64,000 bases of DNA from DATARH01 sp963734125 (GCA_963734125.1 CAVTGB010000003.1:13059-77058), one strand, 5' to 3'; numbered from the stretch's first letter, positions 40,010 to 50,075 are shown. The notes: a model not told the origin generated them from the letters alone. Translations and numbers: made by a program.

Positions 40010-42604
40010 TTATGCGGCGGCGGCCGAGGCAACTTCGCCGATGACGAGCCCCAAGGGGCTCGCGGTGACGTGCACCGTCGCACCGTCGGGGATGCGGCCC
40101 TCGAGGATCTGCTGCGCGAGCGGGTTCTGCAATCCGCGCTGGATCACCCGCTTCAACGGCCGCGCGCCATAGACCGGATCGTAGCCGGCGGCGGCGAGCC
40201 AGGCGCTCGCCGCACCGTCGATCTCGAGCGTGATCTTGCGGTCGGCGAGCAGCTGTTTCAGCCGCTCCAGCTGGATCACGACGATGCCCTTCATGTCGTC
40301 GCGCGAGAGGCGGCGGAACAACAGGATCTCGTCGAGCCGGTTGAGAAACTCCGGCCGAAACGCGGCGCGCACCGCATTCATCACCGCCGGGCGCGCTTCT
40401 TCGATATCGGCACCGTCGGGCAGGCTCGCCAGGGCTTCGCTGCCGAGGTTCGCGGTCAAGACGATGAGGGTGTTGCGGAAATCGACAGTGCGCCCCTGCC
40501 CGTCGGTCAATCTCCCGTCGTCGAGCACCTGCAACAGCACGTTGAAGACGTCGGGGTGCGCCTTTTCCACTTCGTCGAAGAGGATCACCTGATAGGGCCG
40601 GCGCCGCACCGCCTCAGTCAAGGCGCCGCCCTCGTCATAGCCGACATAGCCCGGCGGCGCCCCGATGAGGCGCGCGACCGAGTGCTTCTCCATGTATTCC
40701 GACATGTCGATGCGGATCATCGCAGCTTCGTCGTCAAACAGGAACTCGGCGAGCGCCTTGGTCAATTCGGTCTTGCCGACGCCGGTGGGCCCGAGGAACA
40801 GGAACGAGCCGATCGGCCGGTTCACCTCCTGCAGCCCGGCGCGGGCACGGCGGATCGCGTTCGACACGGCGATCACCGCCTCGTCCTGGCCGATCACCCG
40901 GCGGCGCAGATTGTCCTCCATGTGCAGCAGCTTCTCGCGCTCGCCGGAAAGCATCTTGTCGACCGGGATGCCGGTCCAGCGCGACACGATCCCGGCGATG
41001 TGCTCGGGCGTCACCGCCTCTTCGAGCATCCGCCCCTGTTCGGCGCCCTCGGCCTCCTTCAACTGGCGTTCGAGCCCGGGAATAACGCCATAGGTCAATT
41101 CCCCGGCGCGCGCCCAGTCATTGCGACGCTGCGCCTGGTCCAATTCGGCGCGGGCCTGGTCGAGCTGCTCCTTCAATTTCTGGGCGCCCGCGAGCTTGCC
41201 CTTCTCGGCCTCCCATTGCGCGGTCAGCTCGGCGGAATGCTGCTCCAGCTCTTCCAATTCCTTGACCAGCTTTTGCAGCCGGTCCTGCGAGGCCGGGTCG
41301 TGTTCCTTTTTCAAGGCCTCGCGCTCGATCTTCAGCTGGATGATGCGGCGATCGAGCTCGTCCACTTCCTCGGGTTTTGAATCGACCTCCATGCGCAGCC
41401 GCGCCGCCGCTTCGTCGATCAAGTCGATCGCCTTGTCGGGCAGAAAGCGGTCGGTGATGTAGCGGTGCGACAGCGTCGCCGCCGCGACGATCGCGCCGTC
41501 GGTGATGCGTACCCCATGGTGCAATTCGTATTTTTCCTTGATGCCGCGCAGGATCGAGATCGTGTCCTCGACCGACGGCTCGGCGACGAAGACCGGCTGG
41601 AAGCGCCGCGCCAGCGCCGCGTCCTTCTCGATGTTCTTCCTGTACTCGTCGAGCGTCGTCGCGCCAACGCAATGCAATTCGCCGCGCGCCAAGGCCGGCT
41701 TCAGCATGTTGGAGGCGTCCATCGCGCCTTCCGCCTTGCCGGCGCCGACGAGGGTGTGCAGTTCGTCGATAAAAACGATGATCTCGCCGGCAGCCGCGGT
41801 GATCTCGGCCAGAACGGCCTTGAGGCGCTCCTCGAACTCGCCGCGGTATTTGGCGCCGGCCACCATCGAACCGAGGTCGAGCGCCAGGAGGCGTTTGTTC
41901 TTGAGGCCCTCCGGCACATCGCCGTTGATGATGCGCAAGGCTAGGCCCTCGACGATCGCGGTCTTGCCGACGCCGGGTTCGCCAATGAGGACGGGGTTGT
42001 TCTTGGTGCGGCGCGACAGGACCTGGATCGTGCGGCGGATCTCCTCGTCGCGGCCGATCACGGGGTCGAGCTTGCCCTCGCGCGCCACTGCGGTCAGGTC
42101 GCGCGCGTATTTCTTCAGCGCGTCATAACCCTCTTCGGCCGAGGCGCTTTCGGCCTTGCGCCCTTTGCGCACATTCTCGATCGCGGCGTTGAGGTTTTGC
42201 GGCGTGAGGCGGCCCTTGGCAAGCGCCTGGCCGGCCGGCGTATCGCTCGCCAGCGCCATCGCCAGCAGCAGCCGCTCGACCGTGACATAGCTGTCGCCGG
42301 CCTTCTCCGCGATCTTTTCGGCCTGTTCGAGGATCCGCGCCAGCTCGGGGCCGAGATAGACCTGGCCGGCGCCGGCGCCTTCGACCTTCGGCTGCTTGCC
42401 GAGTTCGGCGTCGACCTGGGCCAAGACGATCTGCGGGTCGCCCCCGGCGGCGCGGATCAGGTTGGCGCACAGCCCCTCCTTGTCCTCGAGCAGCACCTTC
42501 AACAGGTGGTCGGGGACAAGGCGCTGATGGCCGCTGCGCAACGCCAGGTTCTGCGCCGACTGGACAAAGCCTTTCGAGCGCTCGGTATACTTTTCGAGAT
42601 CCAT
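40010..42604 (-). CDS. clpB: ATP-dependent chaperone ClpB
   Basis: 864 residues, intact. The start MDLEKYTERSKGFVQSAQNL matches ClpB; the open frame upstream is not family-like, and GGAGG precedes this ATG. Domains are: N domain (to about 140), AAA1 with Walker A GEPGVGKTAIVEG, the coiled middle domain (about 400-540, IIQLKIEREALKKEHD), AAA2 with GPTGVGKTELTKAL and the sensor region GARPLKRVIQ. The middle domain and N-terminus mark it as the disaggregase ClpB rather than the T6SS ATPase ClpV. It works with DnaK to rescue aggregated protein after heat shock. A RpoH-like promoter lies upstream. Confidence 0.97.
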   Translation of the reverse strand: MDLEKYTERSKGFVQSAQNLALRSGHQRLVPDHLLKVLLEDKEGLCANLIRAAGGDPQIVLAQVDAELGKQPKVEGAGAGQVYLGPELARILEQAEKIAEKAGDSYVTVERLLLAMALASDTPAGQALAKGRLTPQNLNAAIENVRKGRKAESASAEEGYDALKKYARDLTAVAREGKLDPVIGRDEEIRRTIQVLSRRTKNNPVLIGEPGVGKTAIVEGLALRIINGDVPEGLKNKRLLALDLGSMVAGAKYRGEFEERLKAVLAEITAAAGEIIVFIDELHTLVGAGKAEGAMDASNMLKPALARGELHCVGATTLDEYRKNIEKDAALARRFQPVFVAEPSVEDTISILRGIKEKYELHHGVRITDGAIVAAATLSHRYITDRFLPDKAIDLIDEAAARLRMEVDSKPEEVDELDRRIIQLKIEREALKKEHDPASQDRLQKLVKELEELEQHSAELTAQWEAEKGKLAGAQKLKEQLDQARAELDQAQRRNDWARAGELTYGVIPGLERQLKEAEGAEQGRMLEEAVTPEHIAGIVSRWTGIPVDKMLSGEREKLLHMEDNLRRRVIGQDEAVIAVSNAIRRARAGLQEVNRPIGSFLFLGPTGVGKTELTKALAEFLFDDEAAMIRIDMSEYMEKHSVARLIGAPPGYVGYDEGGALTEAVRRRPYQVILFDEVEKAHPDVFNVLLQVLDDGRLTDGQGRTVDFRNTLIVLTANLGSEALASLPDGADIEEARPAVMNAVRAAFRPEFLNRLDEILLFRRLSRDDMKGIVVIQLERLKQLLADRKITLEIDGAASAWLAAAGYDPVYGARPLKRVIQRGLQNPLAQQILEGRIPDGATVHVTASPLGLVIGEVASAAAA

Positions 42605-42671
42605 GATGATCGCCTCCAATGAACCGGCCGCAGCGCCCCTATAAGGCAGCCCCCGCGGCCCTTCAGGAGCG

Positions 42672-42701
42672 AAATATGGGGTGCCGGCCGGGCCGCACAA
42701 C
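42672..42701 (-). promoter_or_regulatory. Candidate RpoH (heat-shock) promoter of clpB
   Basis: Read on the minus strand, a -10 element CCCCATATTT (42672-42681) is preceded after 14 bases by GTTGTG (42696-42701). CCCCAT with this spacing is the sigma-32 class -10; the -35 is weak compared with CTTGAA. It lies about 70 bases upstream of the clpB start, as expected for a heat-shock gene. Confidence 0.5.
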
Positions 42702-42791
42702 CCGGCAAGAAAGGCGCGCGAACCCCCTCGGCAGCATTGCGGTAGCTCAATGACGGGCGAACAATTGTCGACGGCCGCGGGGTCCCAATAG

Positions 42792-42927
42792 CCCCTCTCC
42801 CGCACCGCGGGTGAGGGAGGGGCCCGTCGCGCAGCGATGGGAGGGTGTGGGGGAGCGCCTCAAAGAACCCTCACCCGGCTGCGGTCTGACGCCCGCAGCC
42901 ACCCTCTCCGGCAATGCGGGAGAGGGG
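42792..42927. repeat. REP-like palindromic element between clpB and rnd
   Basis: A perfect 13-base inverted repeat (42792-42804 with 42915-42927, cccctctcccgca) bounds 110 bases rich in further short complementary segments (ctcacccg/cgggtgag). The same C/T-rich then G/A-rich composition recurs at 53759-53873. Such dispersed intergenic palindromes are common in GC-rich alphaproteobacteria. The rest of the 42605-42930 gap holds the clpB promoter and no gene. Confidence 0.7.
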
Positions 42928-42930
42928 TTA

Positions 42931-44097
42931 TTAGGCCTCCCCGCGCTCGGGCAGCGGCACCAGTTCGATGCGGTTCTTGCCGGCGGTCAGCGCCAACTCG
43001 CCGTGTTTCAACGCCAGCGCATCCTTGCCGAACACCTCGCGCCGCCAGCCGTGCAAGGCCCGTACCGGCGCGTCGTCGGCGACGGCGATCGCTTCGAGAT
43101 CCTCGGCCGAGGCGACGAGCTTTTGCGCGACGGCAAAATCCTCGCAGCGCTGCTTCAGCAAGACCCGCAACAGCTCGATCAGGGGGCCGATGCCGGGCGG
43201 CGCCTCGGCCTTGGCGGGGATCGTCGGCGGCGGGTCGGGATCGGCCAGCCCCTGGGCGATCGCCTCGAGGATCTCGCGGCCGAGCTTCCCCTCGGCGACG
43301 CCCCGGCCGAGGCTGCGGGTACGCGCCAGACCCTCGATCGATTTGGGGGCATGCGCGGCGATTTCGAGTATCGCTTCGTCGCGCATGATCCGGCCGCGCG
43401 GCAGGTCGCGCTCTTGCGCTGCCGCCTCGCGCCATGCCGCCACCGCGCGAAGCACGCCCAGCATGCGCCGATCGGCGCGGCCGCGCAGGCGAAACCGGCG
43501 CCACGCCTCGGAGGGTTCGCCGCGGTAGAGCGAGGGATCGACGATATCGGTCATCTCCTCGGCGAACCAGCCGGCGCGGCCGTTCTTCGCCAAAACCTCC
43601 TGCAGCCGCTCGTAGACGGTGCGCAGGTGGATGACGTCAGCGAGGGCGTATTCGATCTGCCGGTCGGTCAACGGCCGGTGCGACCAGTCGGTGAAGCGCG
43701 AGGCCTTGTCGAGGTTGGTGCGCGCCAGGCGCTTGACCAGGGTCTCGTAACTCGCCGAATCGCCGAACCCGCAGACCATCGCGGCGATCTGGGTGTCGAA
43801 GATCGGGTGCGGCACCTGTCCCGACAGCTGAAAGAAGATTTCGAGGTCCTGGCGCGCGGCGTGAAACACCTTGAGGATCGCGGGGTCGGCCATCAGCGCT
43901 AAGAGCGGCGCAAGGTCGATCCCCGGCGCCAGCGCATCGATCGCCGCCGCCTCTTCGGGTCCGGCGACCTGGACAACGCACAGGATCGGCCAATAGGTGC
44001 GCTCGCGCATGAACTCGGTATCGACGGCAACGAATTCGCTGCCGTTCTGGCGCGCGCAGAATTGGGCGAGCGCTTGGGTATCGCTGATGAGGTCCAT
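42931..44097 (-). CDS. rnd: Ribonuclease D
   Basis: 388 residues from MDLISDTQALAQFC; an upstream ATG adds six residues without family support. The DEDD exonuclease motifs are present: Exo I VDTEFMRERTYWP, Exo II VFHAARQDLEIFF and Exo III YALADVIHLRTVYERL. Two HRDC-like helical domains follow (MRDEAILEIAAHAPKSIEGL; PIG-LIELLRVLLKQRCED). RNase D trims tRNA 3' ends and other stable RNAs. It lies in the same direction as clpB but is separated by a REP-like element, so it is probably independently transcribed. Confidence 0.95.
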   Translation of the reverse strand: MDLISDTQALAQFCARQNGSEFVAVDTEFMRERTYWPILCVVQVAGPEEAAAIDALAPGIDLAPLLALMADPAILKVFHAARQDLEIFFQLSGQVPHPIFDTQIAAMVCGFGDSASYETLVKRLARTNLDKASRFTDWSHRPLTDRQIEYALADVIHLRTVYERLQEVLAKNGRAGWFAEEMTDIVDPSLYRGEPSEAWRRFRLRGRADRRMLGVLRAVAAWREAAAQERDLPRGRIMRDEAILEIAAHAPKSIEGLARTRSLGRGVAEGKLGREILEAIAQGLADPDPPPTIPAKAEAPPGIGPLIELLRVLLKQRCEDFAVAQKLVASAEDLEAIAVADDAPVRALHGWRREVFGKDALALKHGELALTAGKNRIELVPLPERGEA

Positions 44098-44228
44098 TGC
44101 CGCGGCGCTATACACCCAAACCCGCAGAACCGAAACTTTGCATCATCGCGCAAGGCGGCGATAGACAACCGCAGTTTCGGAGGCGGCCGGGACCGCGGAT
44201 TTGCTGCGGGCGGGCTTGGTCGAGGGCA

Positions 44229-45323
44229 TCACACGCCCGGCAACAGCGCCTCGGCCTCCTCCCAGAGGCGGCGCACGACGTCGCCCGCGGGCTCCGGTCT
44301 TGCAAGCGCCGCCGCCTGGCCGGCCCAGGCCTGCATGCGGTGGACGTCGCCCGCGCGCGCGCCCGCCTCGCGCATCGGCGTGGTCAGGCCGCGCTGCACC
44401 GGGTAGGGCGCCGGCGCCGGCGAATCGGGCAGCGCTACCGTGCGGACGTAATCGGTGGCGATGGCGCGGCCGAGGCGGCCGGAAAAGCCGCGGGTCGGCA
44501 TCGTCTCCTCGGGCTCGAGCTCGGCGAGGGCGTCCGCCCAGGCCGGGGCGGTCGCGGCTTCCGGACAGCGCAGAAAGGCAGTGCCGATCTGCACCGCGCT
44601 CGCGCCGAGCGTCAGCGCCGCGGCGATCCCCCGCCCGTCGCCGATGCCCCCGGTTGCAATGACGGGCACCGACAGCTTATCGGCGAGCCGCGGCACGAGC
44701 GCGAAGAGGCCGACCATTTGCCGCTCGGCGGCATCCGCGTCGAAGGCGCCGCGATGGCCGCCGGCTTCCAAACCCTGCGCTACCACGGCGTCGGCTCCGG
44801 CGGCTTCGGCCGCGCGCGCCTCGGCGAGCGTCGTCGCACAGGCGAACCAGGCGATGCCGCGCGCCTTCAGTTCGGCGACGAAGGCGTCGGGGAAGAGGCC
44901 CATGATCGAGGAGACGACGCGCGGCGCGGCGGCCAGAAGCGCGGCGCATTGCCGGTCGAAATCCGAGGGGGCCGCGTCGCCGGCTGCTTCCGGCACCGGC
45001 GGACCCCACCCTTCGAGAAACTCGCGCACCCGGCGCTCGTGCTCGGGGTTGCGCACGGGCGGCGGATCGGGGACCCACAAATTGATCTGGAAGGTGCCGT
45101 TGCTGGCCCCGCGAAACTGCGCCGCCCAGGCGGCGATCCCGTCGGGCGCGGTCATCAGCGCGCCCATGCCGCCCATCCCGCCGGCATTGCCGACCGCGGC
45201 GGCAAGCCCCGCCGGGCAGGCCCCCGCCATCGGCGCCTGAAGAATCGGCACGCGCAGGCCAAAGCGGCGGCAAAACTGGGCAGCGCGTTCACGCGCGCTG
45301 GTCGCAGGGGCAGTCTCAGCCAT
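44229..45323 (-). CDS. Nitronate monooxygenase family FMN protein
   Basis: 364 residues from MAETAPATSARERAA (an in-frame upstream codon exists but overlaps the previous gene). A TIM-barrel FMN enzyme: VPILQAPMAGACPAGLAAAV, the NGTFQINLWVPDPP strand, GADAVVAQGLEAGGHRGAFD and the phosphate-binding VIATGGIGDGRGIAAALTLG and ASAVQIGTAFLRCPEA. The family includes nitronate monooxygenase and related 2-nitropropane dioxygenases and also some enoyl reductases; the exact substrate is unclear. It starts 10 bases after the acyl-CoA synthetase stop, so the two are likely cotranscribed. Confidence 0.9.
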   Translation of the reverse strand: MAETAPATSARERAAQFCRRFGLRVPILQAPMAGACPAGLAAAVGNAGGMGGMGALMTAPDGIAAWAAQFRGASNGTFQINLWVPDPPPVRNPEHERRVREFLEGWGPPVPEAAGDAAPSDFDRQCAALLAAAPRVVSSIMGLFPDAFVAELKARGIAWFACATTLAEARAAEAAGADAVVAQGLEAGGHRGAFDADAAERQMVGLFALVPRLADKLSVPVIATGGIGDGRGIAAALTLGASAVQIGTAFLRCPEAATAPAWADALAELEPEETMPTRGFSGRLGRAIATDYVRTVALPDSPAPAPYPVQRGLTTPMREAGARAGDVHRMQAWAGQAAALARPEPAGDVVRRLWEEAEALLPGV

Positions 45324-45333
45324 TGATAGAGCC

Positions 45334-46965
45334 TCACCGATTGGGCGGCGTCTGCGCCACATAAAGCTCGCGCAAGCGGGTCTTCATGACCTTGCCGGTC
45401 GCGGTATGCGGCAGTTCGTCGACGACCACCACCTCGTCGGGCAGCATCCAGCGCGGAAAGCGTTCGCCGAGAAACTGAATGAGGGCGGAGGGCTCGGGCC
45501 GCTGGCCTGCCGGCGTTCCCGCGCGCGGCGTGACGATGAGGAGCGGGCGCTCGCCCCAGCGCGGATGCGGGATCGCGATCGCCGCGGCTTCGCCGACATC
45601 GCCGTGCGCCATCGCGGCGACTTCGAGGTCGATCGAACTGATCCACTCGCCGCCCGATTTGATGACGTCCTTGCGGCGGTCGCTGATCTGCATGTAGCCG
45701 TCGGGGTCGATCGAGGCAACGTCGCCCGTGTGGAACCATCCGTCGGGCTCGACCGCGGCGGCGGTGGCTTCGGGGTTCTCGAAATAGCCGCTGACGATCC
45801 ACGGCCCGCGCACCAGGAGTTCGCCGACCGAGATGCCGTCATGCGGCAGCTCTTTGCCATCGTCGCCGACGATCTTCATCTCGACACCGTAAACCGGCCG
45901 CCCCGCCTTGGCCTTGACCGCCCGCTTGCCCTCGGCATCGAGCCCGGCATGCTTTGCCTTTAGGGCCGAGACGGTGCCGAGCGGGCTCATCTCGGTCATG
46001 CCCCACCCCTGCACCATGTCGATGCCGCGCGCTTCGAAGGCCGTCATCAAGGAGGGCGGCACCGCCGCGCCGCCGGAGAGGACGCCGCGCAACGTCGGAC
46101 AGGCCGCACCGGCCTCGCGCAGGTAGGCTTCCATCGCGAGCCATACCGTCGGCACGCCGAGGCTCAGTGTCACCCCTTCGGCGTTGAACAATTCGCACAG
46201 GCTCGCGCCGTCGAGGCGCGCCCCCGGCCATACCAGCTTGGCGCCGTTCATCGGCGCGGTATAGGCGGTGGCCCAGCCGCAGGCGTGGAACAGCGGCACG
46301 ATCGGGCACACGACGTCCGATGCGGTCATCGGGATCGCATGCGGCAGCGAGGCGGCGAGCGCGTGGATGACCGTCGAACGGTGGCTGTAGAGGACGCCTT
46401 TCGGGTGGCCGGTGGTGCCCGAGGTGTAGCACAATGACGCGGCATCGCGCTCGTCGAACTCGGGCCACTCGTAATCCTCGCTCTCGCCCTCAATGAGGCT
46501 GTCATAGGTCGCCGCCACCGGCAGCTTCGTCTCCGCCTCGCCGAGGAGGATGATCCGGCAATCCTTGGGAAATTGCGGCAACAGGCGCTCAACCAGCGGG
46601 ATGAACGAAGTTTCGACGAACAACAGCCGGTCGGCGGCGTGATTGATGATGTAGACGATCTGCTCGTCGAACAGGCGCGGGTTGATCGTGTGGCACACCG
46701 CGCCGATCCCGGAAATGCCGTAATAGAGTTCGAAATGGCGATAGGTGTTCCACGCCAAGGTGCCGATGCGGTCGCCGGGCTTGATGCCGAGGCGCAATAA
46801 CGCGCGCGCCAGCCGCCGGGTGCGGGGTTCGGCGTCGGCATAGGTGTAGCGATGGATCGGACCCTCGATCGTCCGCGTTACTATTTCGGTATCGGCATGA
46901 TAGAGCGCGGCGTGTTTAAGAATCCCCGAGATCAGCAACGCCCGCTCCGACATCAACCCGCGCAT
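45334..46965 (-). CDS. Long- or medium-chain acyl-CoA synthetase (AMP-forming)
   Basis: 543 residues. The start MRGLMSERALLISGILKHAA has a strong GGGAGGGA ribosome-binding site. Adenylating-enzyme motifs are complete: A3 YTSGTTGHPKGV, A5 QGWGMTEMSP, A7 WFHTGDVASIDPDG, A8 DRRKDVIKSGGEWISSIDLE and the catalytic Lys near the end in TATGKVMKT. The N-terminus and HTINPRLFDEQIVYIINHAA are close in type to the medium-chain fatty acid CoA ligases of Alphaproteobacteria. It activates a carboxylic acid for beta-oxidation or other CoA chemistry. Confidence 0.95.
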   Translation of the reverse strand: MRGLMSERALLISGILKHAALYHADTEIVTRTIEGPIHRYTYADAEPRTRRLARALLRLGIKPGDRIGTLAWNTYRHFELYYGISGIGAVCHTINPRLFDEQIVYIINHAADRLLFVETSFIPLVERLLPQFPKDCRIILLGEAETKLPVAATYDSLIEGESEDYEWPEFDERDAASLCYTSGTTGHPKGVLYSHRSTVIHALAASLPHAIPMTASDVVCPIVPLFHACGWATAYTAPMNGAKLVWPGARLDGASLCELFNAEGVTLSLGVPTVWLAMEAYLREAGAACPTLRGVLSGGAAVPPSLMTAFEARGIDMVQGWGMTEMSPLGTVSALKAKHAGLDAEGKRAVKAKAGRPVYGVEMKIVGDDGKELPHDGISVGELLVRGPWIVSGYFENPEATAAAVEPDGWFHTGDVASIDPDGYMQISDRRKDVIKSGGEWISSIDLEVAAMAHGDVGEAAAIAIPHPRWGERPLLIVTPRAGTPAGQRPEPSALIQFLGERFPRWMLPDEVVVVDELPHTATGKVMKTRLRELYVAQTPPNR

Positions 46966-47203
46966 CGTTCCCTCCCGTTCGCCACCCCGTCGCCCATTCT
47001 GCGGAGTAGACCCGCGCTGCACGACGATCTCAAGCCTCTCAAGCGTCGGTCAGTGTGCCGTGCATCACGTCGCGCCGCCGAGGATGTAACAGCCGAGGTC
47101 GCCGGGGCTGGCTCCAAGGCTGCGACCCGGCTACGATCGGGCATGGTCAGGACCTTGCCCGCGCGAACCATCGGCTCCGCGATCGCCGCGGCGCCCGGTT
47201 GAA

Positions 47204-47797
47204 ATGAACGCCTCCGCAGCGCGCGGCGGACGGTTGCGCCATGTCGCGGCCCTGTCGCGCCACCGCTACAGCACCTGGGCGCTGGCCGCGATGGCGTTCA
47301 CCGACGCCTCGGTTCTGCCGCTGCCGCCCGATTTGCTGCTGGTCCCGATGATCCTCATCCAGCCGGAGCGAGCCCCGGTGCTGCTCGTCATCTGCACACT
47401 CGCCTCGTCCCTCGGCGCGGGCGCCGGCTACCTGATCGGCTACGGACTGTGGAGCGCGGTTGGGGCGCCGCTGATGCAGCTCTACGGCCATGCCGACGGC
47501 TTCGCGGCCTATCAGCGCCTGGTCCATGATTGGGGGGTCTGGTTCATCATCGGGAAGGGCTTCACCCCGATCCCGTTCATGGTCGCGACGATCGCCGCCG
47601 GGGTTGCCGCGATGCCGCCCCTACCTTTCATGATCGCCGTGCTCGTCGCGCGAGGATTGCATTTCGCGATTTTCGGCACTCTGTTGATGCTTTACGGCGG
47701 CAGGGTGCTGTCACTGGTGGCGCGCTATGAACGGCCGCTCGCCGTCATCTCCATCCTCGTCGTGGTCGGGTTGCTCGTTGCCTATCACCTGAGTTGA
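47204..47797 (+). CDS. DedA/YqaA-type (VTT domain) membrane protein
   Basis: 197 residues with four or five membrane helices (LAAMAFTDASVLPLPPDLLL, LLVICTLASSLGAGAGYLIG, VWFIIGKGFTPIPFMVATIA, LPFMIAVLVARGLHFAIFG, AVISILVVVGLLVAYHLS). The GYLIGYGLW and the KGFTPIPFMVATIAAG segments match the VTT/DedA superfamily, YqaA subgroup. DedA proteins are linked to lipid flipping and envelope homeostasis. The promoter would lie in the divergent 238-base gap from the acyl-CoA synthetase. A short convergent-direction gene follows. Confidence 0.88.
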   Translation: MNASAARGGRLRHVAALSRHRYSTWALAAMAFTDASVLPLPPDLLLVPMILIQPERAPVLLVICTLASSLGAGAGYLIGYGLWSAVGAPLMQLYGHADGFAAYQRLVHDWGVWFIIGKGFTPIPFMVATIAAGVAAMPPLPFMIAVLVARGLHFAIFGTLLMLYGGRVLSLVARYERPLAVISILVVVGLLVAYHLS

Positions 47798-47820
47798 ATC
47801 AGCAGCAGAAAGGAAGGCGC

Positions 47821-48126
47821 ATGTCCTACATCTACGTCGTGCAAATGAATATCCCGGCCGCGCACGAAGCCGAGTTCAACCGCATCTACGACACCGAACA
47901 CGTGCCGATGCTGTCGAAGGTAAACGGCGTGCACAAGGTCACCCGCTACCGGTTGACCAAGACCAACGATGCGAAGATGCAGAAATACCTGGCGATCTAC
48001 GAGATCGATTCGCCTGCGGTCGTCGACAGCAAGGAGTGGGAGGTCGCCGGCGCCTGGGGCGACTGGGCCACCAAGATCCGCCCGCACACCACCGAGCGCC
48101 ATCACAGCTTTTTCGAGAAGATCTAG
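47821..48126 (+). CDS. Small DUF4286/EthD-like alpha+beta barrel protein
   Basis: 101 residues. ATG 47821 follows a good AAGGAAGG ribosome-binding site; an earlier in-frame ATG adds nine residues. The pattern (MSYIYVVQMNIPAAHEAEFN, YDTEHVPMLSKVNGVHKVTR, YLAIYEIDSP) is that of small dimeric ferredoxin-like barrel proteins of the DUF4286/EthD group, often found with degradation enzymes. Function unknown. Its stop codon overlaps the stop of the convergent GH15 gene. Confidence 0.85.
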   Translation: MSYIYVVQMNIPAAHEAEFNRIYDTEHVPMLSKVNGVHKVTRYRLTKTNDAKMQKYLAIYEIDSPAVVDSKEWEVAGAWGDWATKIRPHTTERHHSFFEKI

Positions 48127-49960
48127 GGCCGCGCCTGGCCTACCGGGTCGAGCGGCTCACTGGCGCTGCCGCGGGCGGCTGAGACAGTCTCGATCTGGGC
48201 CAAATTGGCCGCGGTGTTGATGATCGCGGTGTGCGAAAAAGCCTGCGGGAAGTTGCCGAGCAGCCGCTTGGCGGCCGGGTCGTATTCCTCGGCGAGCAGG
48301 CCCGAGATCGTTCCTGACCGCCAGGAGGCGCTCGAACAAGGCGATCGCGTCGTCGCGCCGCCCGATCAGGGCAAGACTGTTGGCCAGCCAGAAACTGCAG
48401 GCGAGGAACACCCCTTCGCCGTCCGGCAAACCGTCCGTCGCGGTCCGACTCGGATAGCGGCAGACGAAACCGTCGCGCACCAGCTCGCGCTCGACCGCCT
48501 CGATCGTGCCGCGCACGCGCGGGTCATCAGGCGGCAGGAACCCCAGCTGCGGGATCAGCAACAGCGAGGCGTCGAGGTCGCGCGCGCCGTAGTACTGGAC
48601 AAAGGTGTTGCGCTTCGGGTCGTACGCCTTTTCGAGGATCTGCGCCGCGATGGTGGCCCGCAGCTTTTCCCAATGCTCTTTCGGCCCGTCGAGCCCGAAT
48701 TGCTCGATCGACTTGATCGCGCGGTCGAATGCGACCCAACACATGATTTTCGAGAAGGTGAAGTGGCGCGGCGGGCCGCGAACCTCCCAGATGCCCTGGT
48801 CCGGCCGCTTCCCAGATCGTTTCCAGATATTCGAGCAGCTTCTTTTGCAGCTCCCAGGCGAAGGGGTTGCTTTCGAGCCCATAGCGCTGCGCGGCATAGA
48901 GCGCGTCCATCAGCTCGCCATAGACATCGAGCTGCAGCTGCTCAAAGGCGGCGTTGCCGATGCGCACCGGGCGGCTGTCGGCATACCCGGGGAGCCACGG
49001 GATCTCGTATTCGGTCAGTCGGCGCTCGCCCGCCAGGCCATACATGATCTGCATCTCGGAGGGATGGCCGGCCGCTGCGCGCAGCAGCCATTCGCGCCAG
49101 GCCCGGGCCTCGGCGCGATAGCCCGCGCTGAGCAGCGCGTAAAGGGTCAGGGTCGCATCGCGGATCCAGCAGATCCGATAGTCCCAGTTGCGCACGCCGC
49201 CGATCCATTCCGGCAACGAGGTGGTGGCCGCCGCGACGATCCCGCCGGTCGGGTGATAGGTCAGCATCTTCAGGGTAATCAGCGAGCGGACGATGGCCTC
49301 CCGCCACGGCCCCTTCAGCGCGCAACGGCTCGACCAGTCGCGCCAGCCGTTCTCGACCGCGAGAAGGGCTTCCTCCGGCTCGCGGGAGCGGTATCCGCTG
49401 TGGTGCGAGGGATACCAGCTCATCGTGAACGGTACGGTTTCGCCGGCACTGACGGTGAACTCGCCGAGCGTCGTCAGCTCTGGCGTGCCCTTCAGCGCCA
49501 CCGGCGTGATGAACTGGATCGCATTCGGCCCGGCCACCGCCTTAGGGCCGCCTAGATGCTGGCGCACCCAGGGAATGCCGCGCCCGTAGTCGAAGCGCAG
49601 GATGATCTCGGTGCGCATCCGCACGCAGCCCTGGTCGCCGCGGACCAGCCTGATCAGGTCTATCTGGTCGTCGCTCGCCGCAAGCGGCATGAAGTCGATG
49701 ACCGTGGCGGCGCCTTCGGCGGTCTCGAACCGCGTCTCCAGAATGCCGCTCTCGCCGCGGTAGCGGCGCGAGGAACCCGCGTCCGGATCTTGCGGCGCGA
49801 TCAGCCATCTGCCGTGCTCGGGGGTGCCGAGCAATGCCGCAAACACCGCTTCCGAATCAAAGCGCGGCAGGCAGAGCCAATCGATCGAGCCGCCGCGCGA
49901 CACCAGCGCCGCGGTGCGGGTATTGCCGATGATGCCGTAATCCTCGATCGGGACGCTCAT
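48123..49960 (-). CDS. Glycoside hydrolase family 15 (glucoamylase-type) protein, two frameshifts
   Basis: About 612 residues joined across shifts near 48805 and 48320; the last frame ends LAQIETVSAARGSASEPLDP and meets a stop at 48123-48125. GH15 features are SVPIEDYGIIGNTRTAALVS, GSIDWLCLPRFDSEAVFAAL, the substrate-site GGVRNWDYRICWIRDATLTL, IMYGLAGERRLTEYEIPWLP and the late EGVFLACSFWLANSL with its second acid region. Homologues hydrolyse alpha-1,4/1,6-glucans or trehalose (some act on trehalose in actinobacteria). Cytoplasmic, no signal peptide. Glycogen, dextrin or trehalose breakdown is plausible. Confidence 0.92.
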
Positions 49961-50075
49961 CGCGCGCTCTCATCGGTCATCCGCGCTCGATCCGTCAATT
50001 CGCACTGTTCTGATAACACGCACCCGGCGGCGATTGTTTCGCCCGGCAAAAGAGGCTCGCAGCGCCCAAAAAGAA

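Noticed and set aside
40010..42604. ClpV (TssH), the T6SS ATPase
   Set aside because: The N-terminus MDLEKYTERSK and the long coiled middle domain are those of ClpB, and the gene has its own heat-shock-like promoter 5 kb from the T6SS tail.
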